Assembly (NCBI GenBank): GCA_017301975.1
Contig: JAFLEI010000004.1
Location: 207,610 to 271,609, forward strand
DNA from: Verrucomicrobiota bacterium
Lineage (GTDB): Bacteria > Verrucomicrobiota > Verrucomicrobiia > Verrucomicrobiales > Verrucomicrobiaceae
Reading direction: 5' to 3'
Length of the DNA stretch: 64,000 bases
The translations under genes were made by a program, and so were the position numbers. Positions 31,819-40,805 of the stretch are shown here, in pieces (within the stretch, counting starts at the first letter, position 1; every line of letters starts with the position of its first letter). Below the pieces are notes generated by a model. It ran no database searches. It saw nothing but the letters and a program-made list of their open reading frames with translations, and was not told the origin of the DNA.

Positions 31819-32565
31819 CTACTGCGGCGGCACGCGGAAGAGCTTGCCGGTGTAAGGGCATTTCACTTCCATGCCCACTGGCAGTCCGGTGACATCCACC
31901 AGCTGATGCTTCGCGGCAAACGGGCTGTTCACGAATCCTGGGCGTCCAGGAATGGGAGATCCGTAAGGCAGGTCAGCCGCAGGGGCGGGTGTCGTTGCAG
32001 GCGCCACGGAAGGAGCTGTGGGTTCCGTCTTGGTCATGGCGGCCACATTGCTGTTGGGCGTCACAGGGGTGGTGCGGGGGCGTTCAGGTGCGGCTGGAGC
32101 CTTTGGACGCGTCGCGGCAACGTTGGTGGTCGCTGTCACGCTGCCGGGAACCAGGAAGGGGCGCTGCGTATAAGGGCAGACCACTTTGGAACCGGGGGAC
32201 ATGCCGCGCACATCCACCAAGCGTGGAGGATTGGTGAATGGAGTGCGCACATAGCCGGGCAGATCAGGCACTGCCTGTGCCACCGGCATCGTGGAGGCAT
32301 TCAACATGGCAGGCGGTGGCGTTGCCGGACGGTCAGGACCCACGACAGGGCTTGGCGTCTGCACCGGCGTGGTGCTGTGGGCCAGCGTCGGTGATCCAGA
32401 ACTGGATCCCAGCGGACGACTTTCTTTGCCCATGTAGTAGGTGATGAGCCCACGTGTCTGAATCTCCTGCCAAGCCTCACGCGGAGGGATGGCGCAGGAT
32501 GCCAGCATGAGCGTCGCAAGACTAGCTGCGACGAGATGAACCGGGGAATGAGATGCTTGGGACAT
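31819..32565 (-). CDS. Lipoprotein with two CPYT repeats and Pro/Thr-rich linkers
   Basis: 248 residues. The lipobox LASC gives Cys24, and the ATG at 32565 keeps the signal peptide short. Two homologous repeats of about 42 residues are separated by a Thr/Pro/Ala-rich linker. The first reads [30 protein letters not shown] then RPFLVP; the second reads [29 protein letters not shown] then KLFRVP. Each repeat has a single Cys, so a disulfide between them or metal binding in pairs is possible. The flexible linkers suit a protein spanning the periplasm or exposed at the surface. No enzymatic motif is seen. It is transcribed alone and ends in a strong terminator. Confidence 0.62.
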   Translation of the reverse strand: MSQASHSPVHLVAASLATLMLASCAIPPREAWQEIQTRGLITYYMGKESRPLGSSSGSPTLAHSTTPVQTPSPVVGPDRPATPPPAMLNASTMPVAQAVPDLPGYVRTPFTNPPRLVDVRGMSPGSKVVCPYTQRPFLVPGSVTATTNVAATRPKAPAAPERPRTTPVTPNSNVAAMTKTEPTAPSVAPATTPAPAADLPYGSPIPGRPGFVNSPFAAKHQLVDVTGLPVGMEVKCPYTGKLFRVPPQ

Positions 32566-32732
32566 AGGCTTGCGAGCGGTTAATTTTTGAAGTGGCATTC
32601 TCATTTTAACGATCTTTTTAAATTATGCAACAACAAGGATGGTAATGGCAGACAACAACTTCCATTTATATTAAAATAGCTATAATATCATGCGTGCCTT
32701 GTATATCTCAGTGAGATGTGCGCTTTTCCTCC
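32566..32732. promoter_or_regulatory. AT-rich divergent region between the lipoprotein gene and rlmH
   Basis: This 167-base gap is the most AT-rich stretch of the window. It includes TATAAT at 32681-32686, 52 bases before the rlmH start, a candidate -10 box, but no good -35 match is seen. It probably carries promoters for both flanking genes. Confidence 0.4.
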
Positions 32733-33173
32733 ATGCATTGGCGCATCATCACGGTCGGAAAACCCGGCCACCCTTGGGTTAAAGAGGCGGTGGATCTCTA
32801 TTGGAAGAGGCTTCAGCATTACAGCCATTTCGAACATGTCGTGATCAAGGAGGGTCCTCTCGAAAAAGTTGAAAAGCAGATCGAGGCTGCCTGTGCTGGT
32901 GATCTCTGCATCCTCCTGGACGAACGTGGGAGGCAGTTGCGCAGTTTGGAGATGGCCAGATGGATCGAAAACGAAGAGGTCTCCGGCCGCAAACGCATCT
33001 GTTTGGTGATCGGCGGGGCCGATGGGCATTCACCGCAGTTTCGTGCGAAGGCCAAAACATGCTGGTCGCTATCCACCCTCACCATGCAGCATGACATTGC
33101 CTGGGTGATGTTGATGGAGCAAATATACCGCGCCTACACCATCATTCGCGGTGAACCCTACCATCGGGAATGA
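32733..33173 (+). CDS. rlmH: 23S rRNA (pseudouridine1915-N3)-methyltransferase
   Basis: 146 residues, near the family length of about 155. It methylates pseudouridine 1915 in helix 69 of 23S rRNA on assembled 70S ribosomes. The SPOUT-fold signatures are LLDERGRQLRSLEMARWI, LVIGGADGHS (SAM binding) and the closing EQIYRAYTIIRGEPYHRE, almost invariant in RlmH. The start MHWRIITVGK fits; the GTG at 32718 would add only five residues. It precedes the multi-PAS kinase by 130 bases on the same strand, with no sign of coupling. Confidence 0.94.
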   Translation: MHWRIITVGKPGHPWVKEAVDLYWKRLQHYSHFEHVVIKEGPLEKVEKQIEAACAGDLCILLDERGRQLRSLEMARWIENEEVSGRKRICLVIGGADGHSPQFRAKAKTCWSLSTLTMQHDIAWVMLMEQIYRAYTIIRGEPYHRE

Positions 33174-33303
33174 TCCTCCAAATTTTTGATAAAGCTTGCC
33201 TCTCGGCTCATTGATTGCTGAACTGAGTCGCAAATCTTCACACTTTCGCCTTGCTGATAACTTGGGAGAACCTAAATTTCAAATTTTCTCAACTAATCAC
33301 GAC

Positions 33304-36249
33304 ATGTCTTCCTCGGTCCTCAGAAACGTCATTCATCCCAAGGCGCAGACCGCGCCTCTGGAGAAGGGGCGTGATGAGTTCCGGGATCCGCGCACCGGGC
33401 CTTCGTCCAGCGCAGACCTTCCCCGGCCTGAATCCGAAGACATGGAGCTGGTTCTGGGAGTACTCGTGGAAAACGCCCCCGTGGCGATGGCCATGTTTGA
33501 CCGTGGCATGCGCTACATGCTGGCCAACCGCCAGTGGATCACGGAATTCGGCCTGCAGCAGGTCCAGCCGCTCGTCGGCAAGAGCCAGTATGAAATCTTT
33601 CCGGGCCTGCATCCAGGCTGGAGACAGGTCTATGAACGGGCCCTGCAGGGTCACATTGTTCGCAGCGAGCATGATTCCCTCAGCGGACCTGACGGCCAGC
33701 ATCTGGTCTATCGCTGGGAGGTGCGCCCCTGGCGCAAGAAGCGTGATGCCGCCGTGGGTGGACTGATGGTCACCTGTGAGAAATTCAGCTCGCCCCAGGC
33801 CTCCGGTGAAGACGCCGTCAAAGCAGCCCCTTCTTCTGAAGATCCCGAAAGTGCAGCGCCTGCGGTGAAAACACCCGATCCTCTGGACTGCTCCATTCCG
33901 ATGCTCATCCTCGACGTGGACGGGGCCATCCTGCGCGCCAATGTCGCTGCGGCGCATCTCACCTTGGACAAAGGAATTCAAGAGGGCACCACCTGTTTTT
34001 GGGAGGTGTTTGGCGAAGGCCGCGATTACAGCGCGCTGCGCCAGCAGACACTCGAGGCACTCACCCGCGTGGCGGTGGCCCACTCCCCCGTTCCCGTCTA
34101 TATCACCACTCGCACGGATGCCTCCGCAGACCCTGCCACCCCTTCCCGCTGGCTCGTATCAGCGCTGGCGGGCAAAGGGGCGGATGACTCCTCCCGCCAG
34201 GTCATGGTGATGGGCTTTCCAGCTCCTCCGGCAGCAGAAATCGTCACACGTTTCATTCCCCCGGTGGCCCCTCCCGCTCCGGTGCTGATCCCCCCTCCAG
34301 TGCCTGCAGCGCCGCCCGTGGATGATGCTGCTCAGCAGCGTTTGGAGAACGAGCTTTCTCGTGCCCGGCAGGAGCTCCGCACTCTCGCCGAGGCTCAGCA
34401 GGCCTTCGGCAGGCGTGAGGCCCGTCTTCGCACATATCTCGAAGGCATCCCCTGCGGCGTCTTCGTCCTGGATGAACGGGGCGTTCCCGTCTTTCAGAAC
34501 GAAGGCCTCGCCAAGCTTCTTGGGCGTCCGCTGGAAACAGATCAAACCGTCGAAAGCTGGCTGGCACATGCCTGCCCCACGGAGGAGCATCGCGCGCAGG
34601 TCGTGCTGGCATGGCGTGAAAGCGTCTGGCGCCGGCAGCTTACACGCACCGTGTCCCTCGCCACGGCAGACGGCCTGCTCAAGGAGCTGGAGTTTCATCC
34701 CATCGCCCTGCCTGGCGGAGGCCTTCTCGTCAGCATCCAGGATGCCACTGAGCACACCCGCCATGAAGAGCAGCTTCGCAGCATGGAGGCCAAGCTTCGC
34801 ACCCTCATGCAGGGCAGCCCGGTCGCCATTGTCATGACGGACAAGGCCGGCGTCATCTTCGAGGTCAATCAGCACGCCGAAGAGCTTCTCGGCCAGGCCA
34901 AGTCCGAGCTCCGTCGCTATCCCCTCGATGCCTGGCTGGATCCAGACAGCGCCACCGCCCGGCGCGATGCCCTCCGCTCCCTGCAAAACAGTGGTCGGCA
35001 GGCCGAGGCACTTGGCGTCCGCATCAAGCGCGTCGATGGCTCGTTCTCACGCGCCATCCTCCACCTTGCCGCCGTTCCGGATGCCCAGGGTGAAACGCAC
35101 TGCACCATTCATTACCTGCAGGAGGTCTCGGAGCCCGTCAGCGTCTCCGCCTCCGTACCCGCAGCGGAGTCTTCCCCTGCGCACCCCTCGCAGCACCCTG
35201 CCCCAGTCTCGGCACCCGTCACTAGCGTCCTGCTCACCACCGATGCCAACGGCCGTGTGCGCACCTGGTCGGAGCATGCGCAGCAGCTGTTCAGTCTTGA
35301 GGCCGCAGCAGCCATCGGCCGCCCGCTTCATCAGTTCTTCCGCCCTTCGGACGCCACGGGTTTCTTTGCAGATCTCGCCATGCAGGCGGCAGAGCCGGAC
35401 AGCATTGTCCATCGCCCGTTTTTCGGCGGAAATGGCAAACGGGGTGAAGTGGAAACCAAGGTGCGCCTGTTGGAGGAAGGCGGAGTCGAACTCTCCTCCT
35501 GCCACATGGCCGCCGACACTTCAGTTTCGGAACCTCTGCCGCCGACGGATCATCTTAAAGCCGCCATCCCGCTGGCTTTCCAAGTGGTGTCTCCTTCCAG
35601 CGAGCGCTGGCCGGTCGTCGATCTCGAACGCGAAAAGCTCCTGCTCACCGAGACGCATCATCGCATCAAAAATCATCTCCAGATCATCTCCAGCCTGCTC
35701 AACATGCAGATTAATGGCGTGAGCGATCAGGATGCCCGCAATGCCCTGCGCTCCAGTCAGAACCGCGTCCGTGCCATCGCCGCGCTGCATCAGCATCTGT
35801 ATCAGGTGGCTCTGGGCAAGGGGGATACCTTCAGCGACTTCTCGCGCGATCTCGTCGCCCACCTGCGTGAATGTTATGAGGTGAAGGCGGACCAGATCAA
35901 GGTGCACCTGGAAGTGCAGGAAGGTCCCGTCGAGCAGGAGTGGCTCATGCCTCTCGCCCTTACGCTCAATGAGGCGCTCTCAAACTGCTTTGAGCACGCC
36001 TACCCGCATGGCCGCCAGGGCTTGATCACCGCCCTGCTGACTTACACCCAGGGCAGCGGTGAACTCGTCATCAATGATGACGGAGTGGGTCTCCCCGCCG
36101 ATTTTCATCCCGGCGAAGGCGGCGGTCTCGGCCTCAAAATCCTCGCCGTGTTTGCAGATCAGATGCGCGGCCAGCTCTTTGTCCGGGGCAATCCCGATCA
36201 AGGCACCGAGATCAAGCTGCGTTTCCCCCTCGCCACCGCCGAAGGTTAA
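33304..36249 (+). CDS. Multi-PAS cytoplasmic histidine kinase, HisKA_2 type
   Basis: 981 residues, no membrane span. Five PAS-like domains can be recognised by their openings: ENAPVAMAMFDRGMRYMLAN, CSIPMLILDVDGAILRANV, GIPCGVFVLDERGVPVFQNE, GSPVAIVMTDKAGVIFEVNQ and SVLLTTDANGRVRTWSEHA. A Pro/Ala-rich stretch separates the second and third. The kinase is of the HisKA_2 family: ETHHRIKNHLQIISSLLNMQ with phosphoacceptor His785, then NEALSNCFEHAYPHG (N box), INDDGVGLP and GGLGLKILAV (G boxes). Such kinases sense small molecules, light or redox through PAS cofactors. No receiver gene is near. The start MSSSVLRNVIH at 33304 avoids an upstream non-conserved stretch. Confidence 0.88.
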   Translation: MSSSVLRNVIHPKAQTAPLEKGRDEFRDPRTGPSSSADLPRPESEDMELVLGVLVENAPVAMAMFDRGMRYMLANRQWITEFGLQQVQPLVGKSQYEIFPGLHPGWRQVYERALQGHIVRSEHDSLSGPDGQHLVYRWEVRPWRKKRDAAVGGLMVTCEKFSSPQASGEDAVKAAPSSEDPESAAPAVKTPDPLDCSIPMLILDVDGAILRANVAAAHLTLDKGIQEGTTCFWEVFGEGRDYSALRQQTLEALTRVAVAHSPVPVYITTRTDASADPATPSRWLVSALAGKGADDSSRQVMVMGFPAPPAAEIVTRFIPPVAPPAPVLIPPPVPAAPPVDDAAQQRLENELSRARQELRTLAEAQQAFGRREARLRTYLEGIPCGVFVLDERGVPVFQNEGLAKLLGRPLETDQTVESWLAHACPTEEHRAQVVLAWRESVWRRQLTRTVSLATADGLLKELEFHPIALPGGGLLVSIQDATEHTRHEEQLRSMEAKLRTLMQGSPVAIVMTDKAGVIFEVNQHAEELLGQAKSELRRYPLDAWLDPDSATARRDALRSLQNSGRQAEALGVRIKRVDGSFSRAILHLAAVPDAQGETHCTIHYLQEVSEPVSVSASVPAAESSPAHPSQHPAPVSAPVTSVLLTTDANGRVRTWSEHAQQLFSLEAAAAIGRPLHQFFRPSDATGFFADLAMQAAEPDSIVHRPFFGGNGKRGEVETKVRLLEEGGVELSSCHMAADTSVSEPLPPTDHLKAAIPLAFQVVSPSSERWPVVDLEREKLLLTETHHRIKNHLQIISSLLNMQINGVSDQDARNALRSSQNRVRAIAALHQHLYQVALGKGDTFSDFSRDLVAHLRECYEVKADQIKVHLEVQEGPVEQEWLMPLALTLNEALSNCFEHAYPHGRQGLITALLTYTQGSGELVINDDGVGLPADFHPGEGGGLGLKILAVFADQMRGQLFVRGNPDQGTEIKLRFPLATAEG

Positions 36250-36305
36250 ACCTTCCACGTAGCATATTCCTTTTGCCAAGCGCAGCGCTGCCGTGACAAT
36301 GCGGC

Positions 36306-38390
36306 GTGCTGACCCCTTCCACGGCCTGCCTGCGCCTCCTTGCGTTTCTGACGCTTGGCCTTGCCGGTGTCGCTGCGCAGCCCGTCACCACTCGCACCGA
36401 CAAAGTGGTCGGCCTGCTCAATGACTGGTTTGCCGAAGGCGCGGCGGCCGGGCTCCAGGCCATCACTTATGAAAATCGCGACGGCCAGCATTCGCCCCTG
36501 AACACCGCGCAGTATCCGCAGCTCCAGGTCTTCAAAGGTGACGAAAAAGGTGCCGCCACGCACCTTCGCTCCCAGCCCACCCTGGGCAACTGCTCCATGG
36601 CCTCCGGCGCCACGCAGATGGGCTGTCTGCCGCGCATCTACATGATGGATCCCGGAGGCAATCTCTTTCTCGCCAAACAGTATCTCTCCAACAACCTCTT
36701 CATCTATCCAGAACACCAGGACTATGACATCGGTGCGAACGGTGTCGGAGGTTACGGCGACCTCCTCCCGGTGAACACACCCTGTCTGCTCATTTCTCAG
36801 GGCTCCTCCTTCACCGACCAGCCCTTCCTCAAGGCCCTGCTCTCCACCACCGCCGCCTTTCCTCCGGACACCCAGAAGCTCCTTATCGAAAAACGCCTGC
36901 TCATCCCCACGTTGCAGTCCATCTTTCGCCGGTCGAACCTCATGGTGCAGGCCTCCGAGGACTACTTCACCGGGAAAGCCCATCCTCCGGTCTTCGACGG
37001 CACTCAGATCGACGAGGAAAAAATGGTGCGCACCGCCCATGAAATGACGCCGAAAAAAATTCCGCCGCTCGTGCTGTTGCGCGTCATCGAGGAGTCCACG
37101 ATCGAGCCCGGCAAAAACTTCTTTGAGCTCGCCAGCCCCCATCCTTGGAAGCTCTCGGATACTCCCGTCTCCATCGCCCGCATCCTGCGTGGCAATGAAG
37201 CCGAGCACGGCATGCTCATCGGGTTCGACAAAACCGTGAACTTGGTCAAAGCCCCCCTGCAAATGCGCGCCGCCGTGCTTCAGGGAGATCCGCGCTTCGT
37301 CCACATCGAGTCCGAACCCGGCGGCGATGTCATGCGCCTCCGCATTCGGTGGCAGCCGCCCCTGATCACCGCCACCGGCATCCGCAGCCATCGCATCGAT
37401 ATCGGCATCTTCGCCGACAACGGCTCCAGCATCAGCGCCCCCGCCATCATCAGCTTCTACATGCTGCCCAACGAGATGCACTTCTACGATGAGAAGGGCC
37501 GCGTCTCTGAGATCCACTACCAAACTCACAATCCAGATTTTGGGCTCCCCGCCACCGAAACCGATCCTCGCTGGGCAAAGATCCTGCTCGCCTTCAGCAT
37601 GAAGGACACCAACCTCCGCGGCCGCCTGCTCGATCAAATTCTCACCCCCGACGAGCGCAGCGGTCTGCAGCAGCACTACCTCGCGATCAAGCCCCTGCTC
37701 GATGCCTTCACCGCCATCGAAAACGCGGACAAACGCAAGGACGAAGCCGCCAGCCTGCGCGCAAAAATCGGCGAAGCCATCAGCTCCGCCCTGAAGAAGA
37801 AGGTCGCGGAAAAATCAGAGCTCACCGTCCGCGCCACCATCGACAAAGTGCTCAACGCCATCGCCAGCTTCCATCCCTTCTACCTCGGCTCCCAGCGCGA
37901 GCTCGACGCACTCGCGGCCGCTTCGCCCAAATCCACCGCCGTCGCCGAAGTCCGCGCCGAACTCCACCGCCTCATCATGCAGGGCGTCCTCGTTGAGCAG
38001 GCCTCCGGGCAGATCGACACCATGTCCCCCCCTGAAAAGCTCTCTCTTGGAGAAAAGTACATGCTTCGCGGCCTGAACCTCACCCTCCTCAGCCAGGTCC
38101 TCTTCCCCGACGTCCTCGACCGCTCCACCGCACCCGCCTACGTCAGCCCGCGCCTCACCACCCCCAAGCAGTGGCGGGATGTCTATCGCTACGATTCCGC
38201 CTCCGGCGCACTTCAGGGCTGGATCCGCTACGCCGATGCCCGCATCGCCAACTTCGACGCTGAAGGCCGCCTCCTCCCCGACGGCCCTCAGGGCAAATCC
38301 ATCCCCGTCCTCTACCTCATGAACGAAAAAGGCATGCTCACCTGGCGCCCACAGCCCGAGCCAGCACCGGTGACCTCGTCATCGAAGTGA
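36306..38390 (+). CDS. Large secreted protein, function unknown
   Basis: 694 residues, starting at a GTG; an earlier ATG at 36298 ends after four codons. A signal peptide (LRLLAFLTLGLAGVAAQ) is followed by a globular part. Segments such as LGNCSMASGATQMGCLPRIYM and GYGDLLPVNTPCLLISQGSS suggest an enclosed fold with several Cys, and SKNIVVLL-like hydrophobic repeats are absent, so it is not a transmembrane protein. A helical region lies near residues 455-520 (ADKRKDEAASLRAKIGEA). I recognise no family; I recall similar-looking hypothetical proteins in Verrucomicrobiota. It converges with the 733-residue lipoprotein across a 213-base gap with palindromes. Confidence 0.5.
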   Translation: MLTPSTACLRLLAFLTLGLAGVAAQPVTTRTDKVVGLLNDWFAEGAAAGLQAITYENRDGQHSPLNTAQYPQLQVFKGDEKGAATHLRSQPTLGNCSMASGATQMGCLPRIYMMDPGGNLFLAKQYLSNNLFIYPEHQDYDIGANGVGGYGDLLPVNTPCLLISQGSSFTDQPFLKALLSTTAAFPPDTQKLLIEKRLLIPTLQSIFRRSNLMVQASEDYFTGKAHPPVFDGTQIDEEKMVRTAHEMTPKKIPPLVLLRVIEESTIEPGKNFFELASPHPWKLSDTPVSIARILRGNEAEHGMLIGFDKTVNLVKAPLQMRAAVLQGDPRFVHIESEPGGDVMRLRIRWQPPLITATGIRSHRIDIGIFADNGSSISAPAIISFYMLPNEMHFYDEKGRVSEIHYQTHNPDFGLPATETDPRWAKILLAFSMKDTNLRGRLLDQILTPDERSGLQQHYLAIKPLLDAFTAIENADKRKDEAASLRAKIGEAISSALKKKVAEKSELTVRATIDKVLNAIASFHPFYLGSQRELDALAAASPKSTAVAEVRAELHRLIMQGVLVEQASGQIDTMSPPEKLSLGEKYMLRGLNLTLLSQVLFPDVLDRSTAPAYVSPRLTTPKQWRDVYRYDSASGALQGWIRYADARIANFDAEGRLLPDGPQGKSIPVLYLMNEKGMLTWRPQPEPAPVTSSSK

Positions 38391-38475
38391 CTCACAACAG
38401 GAAAGCGCAGGTGATCAAACGGCGCTCGGGAATTCCTTTGCTCTGAGACTCGATCCGACCAAGGCAGAGCCTCCT

Positions 38476-38576
38476 GATGGCGGAGCCATCTCAGCCTGTA
38501 GCGAGGGGTTGAGCGAAGCGACACCCCTTGTGTACGCGGCGCGCCTTCTTCGAGCTCCTTGCATCGCGTAGCGATG
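38476..38576. repeat. Cluster of short palindromes between convergent genes
   Basis: Three hairpins are packed in 100 bases: GATGGC-GGA-GCCATC (38476-38490), AGGGGT...ACCCCT (38504-38528, 13-base interior) and CATCGC-GTA-GCGATG (38562-38576). They sit in the 213-base gap between two convergent genes (38391-38603). They look like a REP-type cluster or a bidirectional terminator without T tracts. Confidence 0.5.
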
Positions 38577-38603
38577 CCAGCACTTGCCGCCCCATTCCTT
38601 GTC

Positions 38604-40805
38604 TCAGTCATAGCTCAGCACATCGTGCATCTTCCATGACACGCGCCCCTTGCTCACGCCCTCTTCGCTCCACACTCGCAGGTCGATCACCTCAAACGGC
38701 TCCAGCCATTTCAAGGCCGCCTTCAATTCCCCCGCACCTCCATTCTGCGCCCTCACCGTCGCATACGCCTTCAGAAACTCCCGCAGCTTCGCGAAGCTCA
38801 GCTTCACCCGCATGCCTTTGGCCGCACCAGCGCCCGGCTGCTTCAGAACTTCCGCCAGATGACTCTGCTGCACGCGTGATGTGCCTAGCATGAACAGCCG
38901 GTCATTCAGCGACGTCCATGGCCCCAGCTCCCTCGAATCAAACGGCAGCTCATACCCATAGCTCGTCAGATCATCGCTCCGCTTCACCACCACTTTCGGC
39001 AGCTCGATCGGCTGCGCTGCGGGCACGTTTTTCAGGAGCTTCTGCAACGCCGCTTCCATGTTCTCCCAGGACACCCCGATCAACGCGCGGTTCTTGATCT
39101 CATGCACACTGGCGAAGCGTGGCAGCGGCACCGCTTCACCCCCTGGCGGCATTCCTGGCAGCAGCGGCATCTTGCCTCCCACATCAAGAATGAAAGCCCC
39201 GTCGCCGCTCAGCGACTTCTGCCAGATCGTCTTCGTCCCGTCGTACAATTCCATGACGTTCGGCAGCACCGCCAGATCCGCCAGCTTGAACATCTGCGCA
39301 GACTGCTCCCCGCCCACGCCCGCCTTGATCAGTTCATGCGCCGTCGCATACACCGTGCGCATCCACGCTTCAAAATACGCCCTTCCTGTTCCCGTGCTCG
39401 ATCCCTGCCCGCTGATGCCAAACACCAGTTCGGGCTCATCCAGCACCATTGCGAACTGCGATGTCTTCGCCAGCTCTGCGGTTTCCGCAGTCGAGCACCC
39501 ACCGGCTATTTCCATCTGCACCCCGCCGTCCCACCACGCCACCGCCGCGCCGTTCGTGTGTTCGTTGCGATAATAAGCGCGCTCCGCCGCTGCCAGTTCG
39601 ATCACCTGCGGCTCCAGCGCTCGCGCGACGCCTGAAAAAGTTTTCTCCCTTTGCAGGCCCGCCATCACGCCGCGCAGGATCGGCTGAAACGGGTGGTCCG
39701 ATTGGATCACGTCCCAAAACACGCCGTCCCAGCACGCGATCAATCCAAGTCCCTTCAGTGCATGCGCATCCAGCCTGCGCAGCTCCGGCCGCGCCAGCAC
39801 CGATTCCTCCACCGAGTTGGCCAGCCGGATTTGATCCTTCGATTTCCCCACCGCCACATACGCACGCTCAGCGCCCAGGCCCAGAGCCAGCACCCACTTC
39901 TTGCGCGCCAGCACCTCCAGACCGCGCGCGATCCGGTCCTTCATTTCTGGCGTGATCCCCGGCACGGCCTGCGCCAGCACCTCCAGCCATTGCCGCCGCC
40001 GCTCCGCCGTCAGCACCTGATCCATCGCGATCTCATTCACCGTGATCTTTTCCCCCTGCGCCGTCACGATGCGGGACTGCGGCGCATCCCCCAGCCAGTC
40101 CGCCAGATGCAGCAGCTCGCTCATCCGTTTCAGCACCTGCTCCGGTTCCGGCGATGCCACCCCGATCATCACCGGCGGCATTTCAAACCGCTCCAGCAGC
40201 AAAATCAGCGCCTCCAGCACCTCAGGATCACGCAGCGCGGCCTCCATCAGCTTCTTCGCATCAAAACTCGTCCCCAGACCCGCTAGCACGCCACCGCTCA
40301 TCATGCCGCGATACGCCGTCTCGTTGTACAGATCGTTCAACTGCCGCAGCAGCACCAGGCTCTTCACACTATCTTTGCCAAAGGCCACAAACGCCTCATC
40401 CATCCTCACGCTGCTTGTCTTGTCAGGCGTCGGTGCCTTGTCCTCCAAAAACGCCATCATCTGTCCCCACCACCGCGAGGACTTCAGCGCCTCCACATGC
40501 TTCTTCAGTTGCACGCTGCTCACGCAAAATTCCACATCCTCCGGCACGCGGCCCGCCAGCCCCAGCCGGTCCGCCTCCGTCAGCAGCGTCGGCACCACCA
40601 CCACCGGAGCTTCCGTCTTGGGCTTCGCCGCCGCCTTCTTCTTCCCGCAGCCGCAAAAGAGCAGCGCCACGGGTAGGATCAGACATGACGAAATCTGAAT
40701 GACAAATGACGCAGGTCGGATCTCACGTCTCACGAGCCGATGCCACACCCATTCGTCATTCGAGGTTTGGCATTCATTCGTCATTCTGATTTCGTCATTC
40801 GTCAT
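38604..40805 (-). CDS. Large lipoprotein, function unknown; N-terminus overlaps a repeat element
   Basis: 733 residues from the ATG at 40805. The lipobox region LILPVALLFCGCGKKK puts a lipidated Cys at 51 or 53, followed by a Lys-rich linker. The body has alternating helix and beta segments (RMDEAFVAFGKDSVKSLVLL; EMPPVMIGVASPEPEQVLKR) and looks like a large periplasmic or surface protein without enzyme motifs. The first 18 codons and codons 32-41 are encoded by the two arms of an inverted repeat, so part of the signal peptide (ASFVIQISSC) comes from the element. Its ATG shares four bases with the yebC stop (ATGA). A start further in is possible, but no good in-frame ATG exists before the lipobox. 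Confidence 0.55.
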   Translation of the reverse strand: MTNDEIRMTNECQTSNDEWVWHRLVRREIRPASFVIQISSCLILPVALLFCGCGKKKAAAKPKTEAPVVVVPTLLTEADRLGLAGRVPEDVEFCVSSVQLKKHVEALKSSRWWGQMMAFLEDKAPTPDKTSSVRMDEAFVAFGKDSVKSLVLLRQLNDLYNETAYRGMMSGGVLAGLGTSFDAKKLMEAALRDPEVLEALILLLERFEMPPVMIGVASPEPEQVLKRMSELLHLADWLGDAPQSRIVTAQGEKITVNEIAMDQVLTAERRRQWLEVLAQAVPGITPEMKDRIARGLEVLARKKWVLALGLGAERAYVAVGKSKDQIRLANSVEESVLARPELRRLDAHALKGLGLIACWDGVFWDVIQSDHPFQPILRGVMAGLQREKTFSGVARALEPQVIELAAAERAYYRNEHTNGAAVAWWDGGVQMEIAGGCSTAETAELAKTSQFAMVLDEPELVFGISGQGSSTGTGRAYFEAWMRTVYATAHELIKAGVGGEQSAQMFKLADLAVLPNVMELYDGTKTIWQKSLSGDGAFILDVGGKMPLLPGMPPGGEAVPLPRFASVHEIKNRALIGVSWENMEAALQKLLKNVPAAQPIELPKVVVKRSDDLTSYGYELPFDSRELGPWTSLNDRLFMLGTSRVQQSHLAEVLKQPGAGAAKGMRVKLSFAKLREFLKAYATVRAQNGGAGELKAALKWLEPFEVIDLRVWSEEGVSKGRVSWKMHDVLSYD
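40685..40805. repeat. Inverted-repeat element between yebC and the 733-residue lipoprotein gene
   Basis: Arms at 40685-40711 and 40772-40798 match as inverted repeats at 23 of 27 positions (core ATGACGAAATC and GAATGACG), separated by 60 bases; a further ATGACGA unit extends the right arm to 40805. The sequence can fold into a long hairpin. It supplies the last bases and stop of yebC and the start of the next gene. The right arm, read on the minus strand, is 26/29 identical to a unit at 7313-7341. No transposase is encoded. Confidence 0.7.

Noticed and set aside
40685..40805. CRISPR-like repeat array
   Set aside because: Units are short, few and inverted, with no regular spacers and no cas genes.
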